From Clostridiales bacterium (GTDB lineage Bacteria; Bacillota; Clostridia; Monoglobales; Monoglobaceae): a stretch of 64,000 nt of DNA. How positions within the stretch are numbered: position 1 is the stretch's first letter; every line of letters begins with the position of its first letter. A program made the position numbers and the translations under genes. The stretch spans positions 62,001-126,000 of the forward strand of contig JAHZIG010000003.1 in the NCBI GenBank assembly GCA_019419865.1, read 5' to 3'. Positions 1-7,970 of the stretch are shown in pieces. The notes beneath the pieces are model-generated. The model had not been told where the DNA came from. It saw nothing but the letters and a program-made list of their open reading frames with translations, and did no database searches.

Positions 1-228
1 AAGGCCGGAAACGTAAGACTTACGTTTGATTATAATATAAAGACCGGGATGTACAACCGCGATATTTTCGATATCGATATGGCTACGGTCCCGGCTATGG
101 ATTCGCCTATTCTTTTGGAGGTAAAATACGACGAATTTATTCCGTCGGTGATAAAGGACGCGCTTCAGCTTGAGAACAGAAGAAGCGGCGCGTTTTCCAA
201 ATACGCGGCGTGCAGGATGTACGGATAA
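1..228 (+). CDS. Polyphosphate polymerase domain (VTC-type) protein, C-terminal fragment
   Basis: The reading frame is open from the window edge to TAA at 226-228 and encodes the last 75 residues. The visible tail includes FDYNIKTGMYN, then LLEVKYDEFIP, and ends with ENRRSGAFSKYAACR. This resembles the C-terminal end of the VTC domain found in bacterial and yeast polyphosphate polymerases, where the LEVKY strand carries an acidic metal ligand and the SKYxxC region closes the tunnel. VTC proteins polymerise nucleotide-derived phosphate into polyphosphate at the membrane. The start lies outside the window. The next two genes (DUF4956 membrane protein and CotH) follow on the same strand, a trio I recall as recurrent in Clostridia. 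The fragment is short, so the call rests on motif resemblance. Confidence 0.75.
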   Translation, partial: KAGNVRLTFDYNIKTGMYNRDIFDIDMATVPAMDSPILLEVKYDEFIPSVIKDALQLENRRSGAFSKYAACRMYG

Positions 229-303
229 TATTTGTAAACTATATAAAAATATAAAATAAATATTAAGGAGGAAGGTATATACGCCGGTATATACTCAAGG
301 AAT

Positions 304-975
304 ATGACATTTAACGATATATTTAAATCGGACTTTTTAGATAACGTGACTTCTATATCCATATTGGATATGGTCATAGCTTTAGCGTTGGCTTTCGCGA
401 TAGGTTTGTTTATATTTTTGGTATATAAAAAGACGTTCAGCGGCGTTATGTATTCGTCGGGATTCAGCGTGACGCTGATCGCGCTTACTATGATATCGAC
501 TTTCGTTATACTCGCGGTAACCAGCAACGTGGTGCTCTCGCTCGGTATGGTCGGCGCGCTGTCGATCGTACGTTTTAGGACGGCTATAAAGGAACCGCTC
601 GATATTGCGTTCCTGTTCTGGGCGATCGCGGCCGGGATAGTATTGGCGGCGGGAATGATACCGCTCGCGGTATTCGGAAGCGTCGTTATCGGCGTTATAC
701 TACTCGTTTTTTGCAACAATAAGTCGAAAGATTCGCCCTATATAGTAGTTATAAGCTGTTCGGGCGAAGATACGGAAAATAAGGTAAGCGAATATTTAAA
801 GGAAAACGTTAAAAAGCTCGTGATAAAATCCAAAACCGTCTCGAAGGACGGCGTGGAGCTTAATTACGAGGTAAGATTGATAGAGGAAAACACTAAATTT
901 ATAAACGCGCTCGCAAATATGCATGGCGTAAATAACGCGGTTCTTGTGAGCTACAACGGAGAGTATATGAACTGA
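304..975 (+). CDS. DUF4956 domain membrane protein
   Basis: This 223-residue protein has three or four hydrophobic segments in its first two thirds (about residues 22-42, 52-75, 96-115 and 118-137). Between them is the very conserved loop GMVGALSIVRFRTAIKEPLD, which is the hallmark of the DUF4956 family. The last 80 residues form a soluble ferredoxin-like-looking tail. The biochemical function is unknown. DUF4956 genes typically sit beside VTC polyphosphate polymerase genes, as here, so a role at the membrane in polyphosphate synthesis or export is a reasonable inference. The ATG at 304 follows CAAGGA closely; a stronger AAGGAGGAAGG lies about 25 bases further upstream. The gene is 75 bases downstream of the polymerase and probably co-transcribed. 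Confidence 0.85.
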   Translation: MTFNDIFKSDFLDNVTSISILDMVIALALAFAIGLFIFLVYKKTFSGVMYSSGFSVTLIALTMISTFVILAVTSNVVLSLGMVGALSIVRFRTAIKEPLDIAFLFWAIAAGIVLAAGMIPLAVFGSVVIGVILLVFCNNKSKDSPYIVVISCSGEDTENKVSEYLKENVKKLVIKSKTVSKDGVELNYEVRLIEENTKFINALANMHGVNNAVLVSYNGEYMN

Positions 976-980
976 GTTTT

Positions 981-1003
981 GGGAGAAATGATTTTCTCCC
1001 TTT
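981..1003 (+). terminator. Short hairpin with T-run after DUF4956 gene
   Basis: GGGAGAAA pairs with TTTCTCCC and is followed by TTT. It is a weak intrinsic terminator or processing hairpin between the DUF4956 gene and cotH, so the cotH-like gene may be partly insulated. Confidence 0.45.
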
Positions 1004-1061
1004 AATAATATATATGTAATACGCGGTTAGGGTTAAGAAAGAAAAAATTAAGGATAAGATT

Positions 1062-3527
1062 ATGATAAAAAACAGATATATAACGATCGTATGCATAGCG
1101 GTATTGATCGTAGCTTTGATATTTACGTGCGTTTTTACCTATATAGGAATGAAACGAGACGGGGGCGGCGTGAGTATGGAGTACGAGTATACTATATTCG
1201 ACGATTCTTACGTGCATACTTTGAATATTGAGGTCGATGAAGACGATTGGAACGAAATGCTCGAAAACGCCATGGCTGAGGAGTATATCAGCTGTAACGT
1301 GACTATAGACGGCGAGACGCTGTATAACGTAGGCATAAGACCTAAAGGAAATACTTCTCTCTCCAGCGTTGCGAGTATGGATTCGGATAGGTACAGCTTT
1401 AAGATAGAATTCGATCACTATGACAGTAGTATAAATTATGACGGACTCGATAAGATAGCTCTTAATAATATTATTCAGGATAATACTTATATGAAGGATT
1501 ATCTGAGCTATAAAATGATGAGAGAGATGGGAGTCGCGGCGCCCCTTTGCAGTTACGTTTATATAAGCGTAAACGGCGAGGAATGGGGACTCTATTTAGG
1601 CGTTGAGGCCGTGGAGGAATCCTTCGCTCAAAGAAATTACGGAAACGATTACGGTAAGATCTATAAACCGGACAGCATGTCTATGGGCGGCGGAGATAGA
1701 GACAGGGAAGATTTCGGCGGCGGAGATATGCCGCAGCCGCCGGAGAATATGGAAGGCGGCGCAGAACAGGGATTCGGAGGTATGCCTCCCGGCAATATGC
1801 CTAATAATCAGGCGCCTCAAGCGGGTTCCGAAAGAGAGAACAACGCTGCGGACGGAGATCAGGCTTCTCAGAGCGGCGGACAAACAGAAACAAACTCGAT
1901 TGAAAATTCAACTCAGCCCGGCAATGTAAGCGGCGACTCGGCAAATATTCAAGCTCCGCAGAGCGAAACTCAAACCGAAGGAGCGACGGTCGCCGGTTCT
2001 GCTCAGGATCAAAGCTCTGAAAATACGGCGGCGGACGGACAGCAGAGCGAAGAGGCGGCGTCGGGAGCTGAAGGATCAAACGAGGGTCAAAGCTTTGAAA
2101 GGGAACGCGGAGGCATGGGCGGAGGACCCGGAGGCATGGGCGGTAACGACGTAGCCCTTATTTATACGGACGATGAAATAGAAAGTTATTCGAACATTTT
2201 TGATAACGCGGTGTTCGAAGTAAGCAATTCGGATAAGAACAGGCTGATAAGTTCTATAAAACAATTAAACAGCGGCGAAAATCTTGAAGAGGTTGTGAAT
2301 ATTGATCAGGTCCTTAGATATTTTGTCGTCCACAACTTTGTGGATAACTTTGACAGTTACACCGGCAGCATGATGCATAACTATTATTTATATGAGAAAG
2401 ACGGAGTTATGTCGATGATACCGTGGGATTATAATCTCGCGTTCGGAGCGTTCTCGATGGGCGGCGGCCGCGGCGGTTTCGGCGGCGAAAGCTCGGGAGG
2501 TACGACGGACAACGCGACCTATAACGTTAACTTTCCGATTGACACGCCGGTGTCGGGAACTACGCTCGAAGACAGACCTATGCTTGGCAAGCTGCTTGAA
2601 AACGAGGAGTATATGAACCTGTATCATCAGATTATGGACGAGTTTATTTCAAATTACTTTGAGAACGGCAGGTTCGAGACGGAGATGGAGAGAGTAAAAG
2701 AGCTTATATCTCCGTATGTTGAAAAGGATCCGACCAAGTTCTGTACCTACGACGAATTTTTGACCGGTATAGATACTTTAGAGACTTTCTGCCTGCTTAG
2801 GGCGGAGAGCGTCAGAGGACAGCTAAACGGAACGATCCCATCCACCGATGACGGGCAAAGCGCCGATTCGTCGAATTTAGTTGACGCAAGCTATATAAAC
2901 ATCGACGATATGGGAAGTCAAAACACAGGAGGTATGGGCGGACCCGGCGGCCGCGGCGGATTTGGAAGAGAAATGCAAGCCGGAGCCTCGCAAACGACAA
3001 ATGAAAATACTTCGTCAGAAACCGCCCAGACCGAACAAACAGGAACGGAAAACGCCGCGGCGGTCGACGGCGTGGCTCCTTCAAACGATAGCGCGCCGCA
3101 GGACGGAGCTTTAGGGCAAGAAATACCGGCGGACGGCGCGGCGGGTCAAGGACAGACGCCTACAAACGGAGAGGTTTCAAATGCGGAAAACTTTGACGGA
3201 ATTTCTCAGAGCGGAGAAGAGACCGCCGCAGGGAATCCGGGAAGCGTTTTAACTCAGGTAAACCCGGCGGAAGGAGCAGAAGCTCCGGCGGCGACTGCTG
3301 ATAACGCAGAAACTGCGGCTCCGGCGGCCGAAGGAGCTGAAAACGCTCAGGCGCAGGGCGGTTTTCCCGGCGGCGCGGGCAATATGGGTGGCGAGAACAA
3401 TAGACAGCCAAACTTCGGCGGGTTCGGAGGTCAAATTACGGAAAATAATACTGAGAAATACATTTATTTAGGGGCTTCTTTGATAGTGTTGGCTCTTGGG
3501 ATCGTAATAGCTAAATTGTTCAGATAA
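1062..3527 (+). CDS. CotH kinase family protein with low-complexity inserts
   Basis: The protein has 821 residues. An N-terminal hydrophobic segment (residues 8-28) anchors it or acts as a signal. The CotH kinase fold follows: GIRPKGNTS near residue 89, then the conserved helix around NTYMKDYLSYKM. The catalytic part is VDNFDSYTGSMMHNYYLYE (about 425-440) and IPWDYNLAFG (about 453-462), which carry the Asp residues used for phosphotransfer and metal binding in CotH. Known CotH phosphorylates spore-coat proteins, and related proteins occur in many bacteria. Two low-complexity stretches rich in Gly, Gln, Ser, Ala and Glu interrupt or follow the domain (about 205-360 and 587-787), and a final hydrophobic segment (799-820) could anchor the C terminus. 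An AAGGA site precedes the ATG by seven bases. The spore-coat role is uncertain; an extracytoplasmic protein kinase is equally possible. Confidence 0.85.
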   Translation: MIKNRYITIVCIAVLIVALIFTCVFTYIGMKRDGGGVSMEYEYTIFDDSYVHTLNIEVDEDDWNEMLENAMAEEYISCNVTIDGETLYNVGIRPKGNTSLSSVASMDSDRYSFKIEFDHYDSSINYDGLDKIALNNIIQDNTYMKDYLSYKMMREMGVAAPLCSYVYISVNGEEWGLYLGVEAVEESFAQRNYGNDYGKIYKPDSMSMGGGDRDREDFGGGDMPQPPENMEGGAEQGFGGMPPGNMPNNQAPQAGSERENNAADGDQASQSGGQTETNSIENSTQPGNVSGDSANIQAPQSETQTEGATVAGSAQDQSSENTAADGQQSEEAASGAEGSNEGQSFERERGGMGGGPGGMGGNDVALIYTDDEIESYSNIFDNAVFEVSNSDKNRLISSIKQLNSGENLEEVVNIDQVLRYFVVHNFVDNFDSYTGSMMHNYYLYEKDGVMSMIPWDYNLAFGAFSMGGGRGGFGGESSGGTTDNATYNVNFPIDTPVSGTTLEDRPMLGKLLENEEYMNLYHQIMDEFISNYFENGRFETEMERVKELISPYVEKDPTKFCTYDEFLTGIDTLETFCLLRAESVRGQLNGTIPSTDDGQSADSSNLVDASYINIDDMGSQNTGGMGGPGGRGGFGREMQAGASQTTNENTSSETAQTEQTGTENAAAVDGVAPSNDSAPQDGALGQEIPADGAAGQGQTPTNGEVSNAENFDGISQSGEETAAGNPGSVLTQVNPAEGAEAPAATADNAETAAPAAEGAENAQAQGGFPGGAGNMGGENNRQPNFGGFGGQITENNTEKYIYLGASLIVLALGIVIAKLFR

Positions 3528-3540
3528 CAGATTTTTTTTG

Positions 3541-3573
3541 CGGCGCTTGCGTTTATACCGGCGCCGTATTTTT
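3541..3573 (+). terminator. Intrinsic terminator after cotH-like gene
   Basis: CGGCGC (3541-3546) pairs with GCGCCG (3561-3566), followed by TATTTTT. It ends the polyphosphate polymerase/DUF4956/CotH unit just before the promoter of the next gene. Confidence 0.6.
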
Positions 3574-3574
3574 G

Positions 3575-3603
3575 TTGACATATTTATTGTTTTAAAATAT
3601 AAT
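3575..3603 (+). promoter_or_regulatory. Consensus sigma-A promoter for the ZIP transporter
   Basis: TTGACA (3575-3580), a 17-base spacer and TATAAT (3598-3603) match the housekeeping consensus exactly, 45 bases before the start codon. Confidence 0.85.
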
Positions 3604-3648
3604 CATAGCGTATAATATTGATATGATATTCTAAAAAGGAGGAGCGTT

Positions 3649-4455
3649 ATGTCGAATTTAGGGGATTCTTTGATATTTGCGGCGACCGGGACCGGGTTTA
3701 CGTTTTTGATGACCGCGCTCGGTTCGGCGGTGGTGTTCTTCTTTAAAAAGAAGATGAGCAAGAGCGTTCAGCGTATTTTTCTTGGCTTCGCCGCGGGTGT
3801 GATGATAGCCGCGTCGGTGTGGAGCCTGCTGATACCGGCTATAGAACAAGCCGAAGCCGATGGGATGATAGGCTGGATACCGGCGGCGGGCGGTTTTGTT
3901 TTAGGTATAATATTTTTGATATTGATGGATAATCTGACGCCGCATCTGCATATAGGCGAGACGAAGCCGGAGGGCGTCCATACGTCCATGAAGCGGACTT
4001 CGCTGCTTATGATGGCGGTTACTCTTCACAATATCCCGGAGGGAATGGCGGTCGGATTGTCGTTTGCGCTTGCGGCTCAGGAAGGTTTGAATTTTTCTTC
4101 GTATATGAGCGCGCTCGCGCTCGCGGTGGGCATAGGAATACAGAACTTTCCCGAGGGCGCGGCTATATCGCTTCCGCTCAGGCAGGAGGGCATGTCGAGA
4201 ACGCGCGCATTTGTATACGGCGCGCTATCCGGAGTAGTGGAGCCGATATTCGGTATAACCGTAGTTCTTATAGCCGGTTTTATCGCGCCGATAATGTCCT
4301 GGCTATTAGCTTTTGCGGCGGGCGCCATGATGTACGTCGTGGTCGAGGAACTTATACCCGAGGCAAATCTCGGCGAACATTCAAACGTCGGAACGCTTGG
4401 CGTTATGGCGGGATTTTTGATAATGATGATCCTCGATATCGCGCTTGCGGTATAG
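3649..4455 (+). CDS. ZIP family divalent metal transporter
   Basis: This 268-residue integral membrane protein has about eight hydrophobic helices. It carries the two ZIP signature helices: HNIPEGMAVG (about residue 127) and QNFPEGAAIS (about residue 166), whose His, Asn, Glu and Pro residues form the binuclear metal site. A short His-containing stretch (LTPHLHIGE, residues 100-108) lies in the variable loop between helices III and IV. The family moves Zn2+, and often Fe2+ or Mn2+, into the cytoplasm. The gene is monocistronic: it has its own consensus promoter, an AAGGAGG ribosome site nine bases before ATG, and AT-rich DNA after it. No metal-responsive operator is evident. The closest namesakes are ZupT/GufA-type proteins, and the exact metal cannot be read from sequence. 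Confidence 0.92.
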   Translation: MSNLGDSLIFAATGTGFTFLMTALGSAVVFFFKKKMSKSVQRIFLGFAAGVMIAASVWSLLIPAIEQAEADGMIGWIPAAGGFVLGIIFLILMDNLTPHLHIGETKPEGVHTSMKRTSLLMMAVTLHNIPEGMAVGLSFALAAQEGLNFSSYMSALALAVGIGIQNFPEGAAISLPLRQEGMSRTRAFVYGALSGVVEPIFGITVVLIAGFIAPIMSWLLAFAAGAMMYVVVEELIPEANLGEHSNVGTLGVMAGFLIMMILDIALAV

Positions 4456-4557
4456 AGGTTAGATTTATATTTTTGTGTTAATATAATATAATAATCGACA
4501 GTGTTATATACTGTTGATTTTTTTTATTTTTTATAATATTTAAAATGATAAAAGTCT

Positions 4558-4585
4558 TTACATTTTATATGATATTTGTTATACT
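4558..4585 (+). promoter_or_regulatory. Promoter of structured leader / GTPase unit
   Basis: TTTACA (4558-4563), a 16-base spacer and TATACT (4580-4585). The predicted start of transcription, about 4592, coincides with the first base of the long inverted-repeat domain, which supports this being the real promoter of the leader RNA. Confidence 0.65.
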
Positions 4586-4591
4586 ATTGTC

Positions 4592-4778
4592 GTCACACTA
4601 ATTGAATATATCGTTTTGAGAATTGTTATGTAATATCCATAATTGTATAACGTTTTTATCCACGATAAAAACGCTTACTCTATTTTCCTTATACAATTAT
4701 GGAACAAATAATTAGTGTGACAACTATTCGAGTAATGCGTTTTTTGTGCGTTACTATGAATAGTAGCGCACTTTTTTT
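4592..4778 (+). ncRNA. Putative structured leader RNA / attenuated ncRNA upstream of GTPases
   Basis: Three nested exact inverted repeats are visible. A 12-bp outer stem pairs 4592-4603 with 4710-4721. A 14-bp stem pairs 4637-4650 with 4689-4702. A 10-bp apical stem pairs 4651-4660 with 4664-4673 around a CAC loop. Immediately downstream are two mutually exclusive hairpins. One pairs 4723-4738 with 4748-4764. The other is an 11-bp terminator stem (4746-4756 with 4761-4771) followed by seven T. No significant ORF lies in this span. The layout of promoter, folded RNA, terminator and then protein genes fits either a free RNA of about 187 nt with occasional read-through or a ligand- or protein-controlled attenuator. 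I do not recognise it as a known riboswitch or T-box. The structure is seen in the sequence; function is inference. Confidence 0.6.
4746..4778 (+). terminator. Intrinsic terminator within GTPase leader
   Basis: GTGCGTTACTA (4746-4756) pairs with TAGTAGCGCAC (4761-4771) with one G-U pair, a TGAA loop and then TTTTTTT (4772-4778). The overlapping alternative hairpin (4723-4764) would prevent it forming. Confidence 0.8.
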
Positions 4779-4827
4779 ATACAGAAAATAAATTTTTAAA
4801 ATAAAGATTTTAGTAGGGGTGGAATAA

Positions 4828-5817
4828 ATGAATAAAGACAGTAAACTACTTGAAGAATTAAATGAATTGGTAAAAAATGCGGACATGTCTGAGGAAGATA
4901 AAAGAAAGATTTTTTTAAATATTTCTCAGATAAAGGAACAGCAGTTGAATATAATGATAACTGGCGCGACTGGATGTGGTAAGAGTTCGACTATAAACGC
5001 CTTATTTGGAGAAGAAAAGGCGAAAGTCGGGTGTACTCCCGATCCTGAAACGATGGAAATAGATAAATATGATTATAAAAATCTTATTTTATGGGATACG
5101 CCTGGGCTTGGCGACGGTAAAGATGATATAAGACATTCTAAAATAATCATAGACAAGCTGAACGAGCTGGATTCAGACGGAAATTTATTGATAGATCTTG
5201 TACTTGTCATTCTTGACGGGGGTACAAGAGATTATGGAACTACGTTTCAATTGATAAACGAAGTCATAATACCTAATCTTGGCGATGAAAAAAATCAAAG
5301 GTTGCTTGTTGCGATAAATCAGGCAGATAAGGCAATGAGCGAAAAACATTGGGATAATATAAAAAATCAGCCCAAACCGGAGCTTATTGAATTTCTTGAT
5401 AAAAAGGCGGAGTCTGTGAAAAGAAGAATAAAAGAGTCGACGGGAGTTATTATAGATCCAATATATTACAGTGCCGGAGCTAAAGAGATTGACGAAGACC
5501 AAAAGCCGCCATATAATTTATCTAAGCTTTTATATTATATTTTAAAGAATACGCCGAAGAAAAAACGTCTTGTGCTCGCTGATAATATGAACACCGACAG
5601 CGAGGTCTGGAAGAGCGATGATGAAATAATAGATTATAATAAGGAAATTAAAAAAGGTTTTATTGAGTCAATTATAGACGGCGCTGAAAAAGGAGCTGAG
5701 GTAGGCGGCAAAATAGGCGGTGTTTTTGGTACAACTGGAGAAAAGGTTGGAGAAGCCGTAGGAAAAGTTGTAGGCGCAGGTATTGTCATAGCAAAAAAAT
5801 TATTTTGGTGGCTTTAA
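4828..5817 (+). CDS. YfjP/YeeP-like predicted GTPase with glycine-zipper tail
   Basis: The protein has 329 residues. The GTPase core shows the P-loop GATGCGKSS (46-54), a switch I Thr in GCTPDPET (about 68-75), DTPGLGDG (90-97) and the G4 motif NQAD (164-167). Together with the stretch HSKIIIDKLNELDSDGN this matches the COG3596 family, including E. coli YfjP and YeeP, Era-like GTPases of prophages and accessory islands. Their cellular target is not established. An N-terminal helix (1-38) precedes the core. The last 50 residues hold a Gly/Ala zipper (GAEKGAEVGGKIGGVFG and onward) ending in aromatic residues (FWWL), suggesting membrane insertion. The start follows GTAGGGGTGG by about eight bases. 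Low GC compared with flanking genes suggests acquisition by transfer. It is paired with a second GTPase five bases downstream. Confidence 0.85.
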   Translation: MNKDSKLLEELNELVKNADMSEEDKRKIFLNISQIKEQQLNIMITGATGCGKSSTINALFGEEKAKVGCTPDPETMEIDKYDYKNLILWDTPGLGDGKDDIRHSKIIIDKLNELDSDGNLLIDLVLVILDGGTRDYGTTFQLINEVIIPNLGDEKNQRLLVAINQADKAMSEKHWDNIKNQPKPELIEFLDKKAESVKRRIKESTGVIIDPIYYSAGAKEIDEDQKPPYNLSKLLYYILKNTPKKKRLVLADNMNTDSEVWKSDDEIIDYNKEIKKGFIESIIDGAEKGAEVGGKIGGVFGTTGEKVGEAVGKVVGAGIVIAKKLFWWL

Positions 5818-5822
5818 TTATT

Positions 5823-6506
5823 ATGGATTACAGCATATATAGAGTATATGATATAAGAGATAAAGTAGAACGCTTAAAACTTGGCGTTTTGGATATAATG
5901 ATAATAGGAGCTACCGGATCGGGAAAGTCTACGACTTTGAATACCCTTTTACAAAGAGAATCGGCCGCTGTTGGAAGAGGCGTCGATCCTGAAACCATGG
6001 ATATAAAATCTTATAGATTTAATAAGTGGATAAGATTTTGGGATACTCCGGGATTGGGCGACGGTATTTCTCAGGATAAAATACATTCGAAGAAAATAAA
6101 AAAACTATTAAATATTACATACGCCAAGAAAAAATACGGCTGTATTGATATGGTCGTAGTAATTATTGAAGGTTCTAAGAAAGAGATGGGTACTACGTTT
6201 AAATTATTAAACGAGCTTTTAAAACCTAATATTTCAGCCAACCGAATACTTATAGCTGTAAATCAAGCGGACGAAGCGATGGGAAGCTATCATTGGGATG
6301 AAAAAAATGCTATCCCTGATGAAAAATTAAAAATATATCTTGATGAACAAGCAACTTCTATTAAAAATAGGATTAAAGATTCAACAGGTATTTCAATTAA
6401 AAAGCCGGTATATTATTCCGCTTTAAATAATTATAATATATATGCCTTGCTTGATTTTATTATAGATAATATACCAAAAAGCCGAAGATATATGTATAGA
6501 AAATAA
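5823..6506 (+). CDS. Second YfjP-like GTPase, compact
   Basis: This is a paralogue of the preceding gene and encodes 227 residues from ATG at 5823. An in-frame TTG at 5805 would overlap the upstream gene but is less likely. It has GATGSGKST (P-loop), VGRGVDPET (switch I), DTPGLGDG (Walker B/G3), NQADEAMGSYHWD (G4) and the YYSAL segment that plays the G5 role. It lacks both the long N-terminal helix and the glycine-zipper tail, so it is a soluble core GTPase. Adjacent, near-coupled genes for one tailed and one untailed GTPase suggest a heteromeric pair, reminiscent of paired septin- or dynamin-like GTPases, but this is inference. Codon use is AT-rich, like its partner, and a terminator follows 7 bases after the stop. 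Confidence 0.82.
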   Translation: MDYSIYRVYDIRDKVERLKLGVLDIMIIGATGSGKSTTLNTLLQRESAAVGRGVDPETMDIKSYRFNKWIRFWDTPGLGDGISQDKIHSKKIKKLLNITYAKKKYGCIDMVVVIIEGSKKEMGTTFKLLNELLKPNISANRILIAVNQADEAMGSYHWDEKNAIPDEKLKIYLDEQATSIKNRIKDSTGISIKKPVYYSALNNYNIYALLDFIIDNIPKSRRYMYRK

Positions 6507-6512
6507 AGAATT

Positions 6513-6543
6513 AATATCCGGATAAAACGTCCGGATATTTTTA
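6513..6543 (+). terminator. Intrinsic terminator of GTPase pair
   Basis: AATATCCGGA (6513-6522) pairs exactly with TCCGGATATT (6530-6539) around a seven-base loop, followed by a T-rich tract. Confidence 0.85.
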
Positions 6544-6549
6544 CGCCTA

Positions 6550-6565
6550 TGTTTCATGTGAAACA
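6550..6565. promoter_or_regulatory. parS-like ParB binding palindrome
   Basis: TGTTTCATGTGAAACA differs at one central base from the Spo0J/ParB consensus TGTTTCACGTGAAACA. It lies about 2 kb downstream of parB, as expected for parS sites scattered around the parAB locus. Confidence 0.75.
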
Positions 6566-6617
6566 AAATTCGAGTTTAATTTTAAATTTGTAATATAAAC
6601 GTAACCTGAAACGTAAT

Positions 6618-6662
6618 AAAAAAAGCGTAGCTCCCAAGCGGTTTAGCCTGAGGAGTTACGCT
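6618..6662 (-). terminator. Intrinsic terminator of serS
   Basis: Read on the minus strand, AGCGTAACTCC pairs with GGAGCTACGCT (6624-6634 with 6652-6662, one G-U) and is followed by seven T (6618-6624 on the plus strand are A). Confidence 0.85.
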
Positions 6663-6673
6663 TATTATCGATC

Positions 6674-7942
6674 TTATTTTATTACTTCCAAACCTTTCAT
6701 ATACGGGCGGAGAACTTCCGGAACCGTGACGCTGCCGTCCGCGTTCTGATAGTTTTCGAGTATCGCGGCGGTCGTGCGGCCTATCGCCACGCCGCTGCCG
6801 TTTAGGGTGTGGACGAACTGAGCCTTTTCTTTCGGAGAATTTTTATATTTTATGTTAGCTCTGCGCGCCTGAAATTCTTCAAAGTTTGAACATGAAGATA
6901 TCTCCACGTATCTGTCGTAGCTCGGCATCCAGACTTCTATGTCGTATTTCATAGCGGCCGTAAAACCTAAGTCGCCGATACATATTTTTACGACTCTGTA
7001 GGGGAGTTTAAGCTCCTGGAGCACCATTTCCGCCTCGTGAGTAAGTTTTTCGAGCTCGTCGTACGACTGTTCCGGCTTTGTGAATTTGACCAGCTCGACC
7101 TTATTGAACTGGTGCTGTCTTATAAGTCCTCTCGTGTCGCGTCCAGCGCTTCCGGCTTCGGCTCTGAAACATGCCGTATAAGCGCAGTAGCTGAGAGGAA
7201 GATCGTTTCCGTCCAATATCTCGTCGCGGTGCATGTTCGTCACAGGAACTTCGGCGGTCGGAACGAGGAAATAGTCGGTGTCCTTTACCTTAAAGGCGTC
7301 TTCCTCGAATTTGGGAAGCTGCCCGGTTCCCATCATACTGTTTCTGTGAACCATAAACGGCGGAAATACCTCGCTGTAGCCGTGGTCTGTATGGTAATCG
7401 AGGTAGAAGTTCGTTATGGCGCGCTCAAGCTGAGCGCCGGCCTTCTTATATATATGGAACCTTGCGCCGGTTATCTTAGCCGCGTCCTCGGGATCGAGTA
7501 TTCCCAAGTCCTTACCGATATCCCAATGAGCTTTAGGCTCGAAATCGAATTTGGTCGGCTCCATAAACCTTCTTATCTCGACGTTGTCCTCGTCAGAATC
7601 GCCGTCGGGAACGGACGGATTAGGTATGTTTGGAATGGTATACATAATGCCGTCGATCTTGGCGTCAAGTTCGCGTATCTTTTCGTCGTCGGCCTTTATA
7701 TCGTCGGAGAGTTTCTTCATCTCCGCGAAAATCTCAGAGGTGTCCTTACCCTCTTTTTTATATACCGGGATCTGCTTAGAGACCGTGTTCTGACGCGCTT
7801 TTTTCTGTTCTGCGTCGTATAAGAGTTCGCGTCTTTGTTTATCGAGCTCCAAAAGTCCGTCTATATCGACTTCTTCCTTCCTGCGCGACAACGCCGCCTT
7901 AACTTTTTCGGGTTCTGTTCTTATAAGTTTAATATCAAGCAT
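6674..7942 (-). CDS. serS: Seryl-tRNA synthetase
   Basis: The protein has 422 residues, the normal bacterial SerRS length, and charges tRNA-Ser (and tRNA-Sec) with serine. The N-terminal [14 protein letters not shown] starts the tRNA-binding arm, a long charged antiparallel coiled coil (about 30-105). The class II catalytic core has motif 2 [14 protein letters not shown], the dimer-interface region around [12 protein letters not shown], and motif 3 [18 protein letters not shown]. The ATG follows AGGAGA by about seven bases. The gene is 28 bases downstream of a small membrane protein gene and ends at a strong terminator. There is no T-box between them, so control must come from the upstream promoter region. 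Placement after parAB is typical of Clostridia. Confidence 0.98.
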   Translation of the reverse strand: MLDIKLIRTEPEKVKAALSRRKEEVDIDGLLELDKQRRELLYDAEQKKARQNTVSKQIPVYKKEGKDTSEIFAEMKKLSDDIKADDEKIRELDAKIDGIMYTIPNIPNPSVPDGDSDEDNVEIRRFMEPTKFDFEPKAHWDIGKDLGILDPEDAAKITGARFHIYKKAGAQLERAITNFYLDYHTDHGYSEVFPPFMVHRNSMMGTGQLPKFEEDAFKVKDTDYFLVPTAEVPVTNMHRDEILDGNDLPLSYCAYTACFRAEAGSAGRDTRGLIRQHQFNKVELVKFTKPEQSYDELEKLTHEAEMVLQELKLPYRVVKICIGDLGFTAAMKYDIEVWMPSYDRYVEISSCSNFEEFQARRANIKYKNSPKEKAQFVHTLNGSGVAIGRTTAAILENYQNADGSVTVPEVLRPYMKGLEVIK

Positions 7943-7970
7943 TTTTTTATCTCCTGTAAATTATTTTTTA

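Noticed and set aside
1603..1929. 108-residue ORF in another frame of the CotH gene, and many further ORFs antisense to polC, pyrG, addA and others
   Set aside because: They overlap strongly supported genes, lack ribosome sites and arise from GC-rich codon structure.
4651..4673. TTATCCAC near 4656 as a DnaA box and the AT-rich 4456-4827 gap as oriC
   Set aside because: Only one near-match, and it forms the tip of a perfect hairpin in the leader RNA; no cluster of DnaA boxes is seen.
4592..4721. Retron msr/msd or MITE interpretation of the inverted repeats
   Set aside because: No reverse transcriptase gene nearby and no target-site duplication visible; promoter and terminator positions favour a leader RNA.
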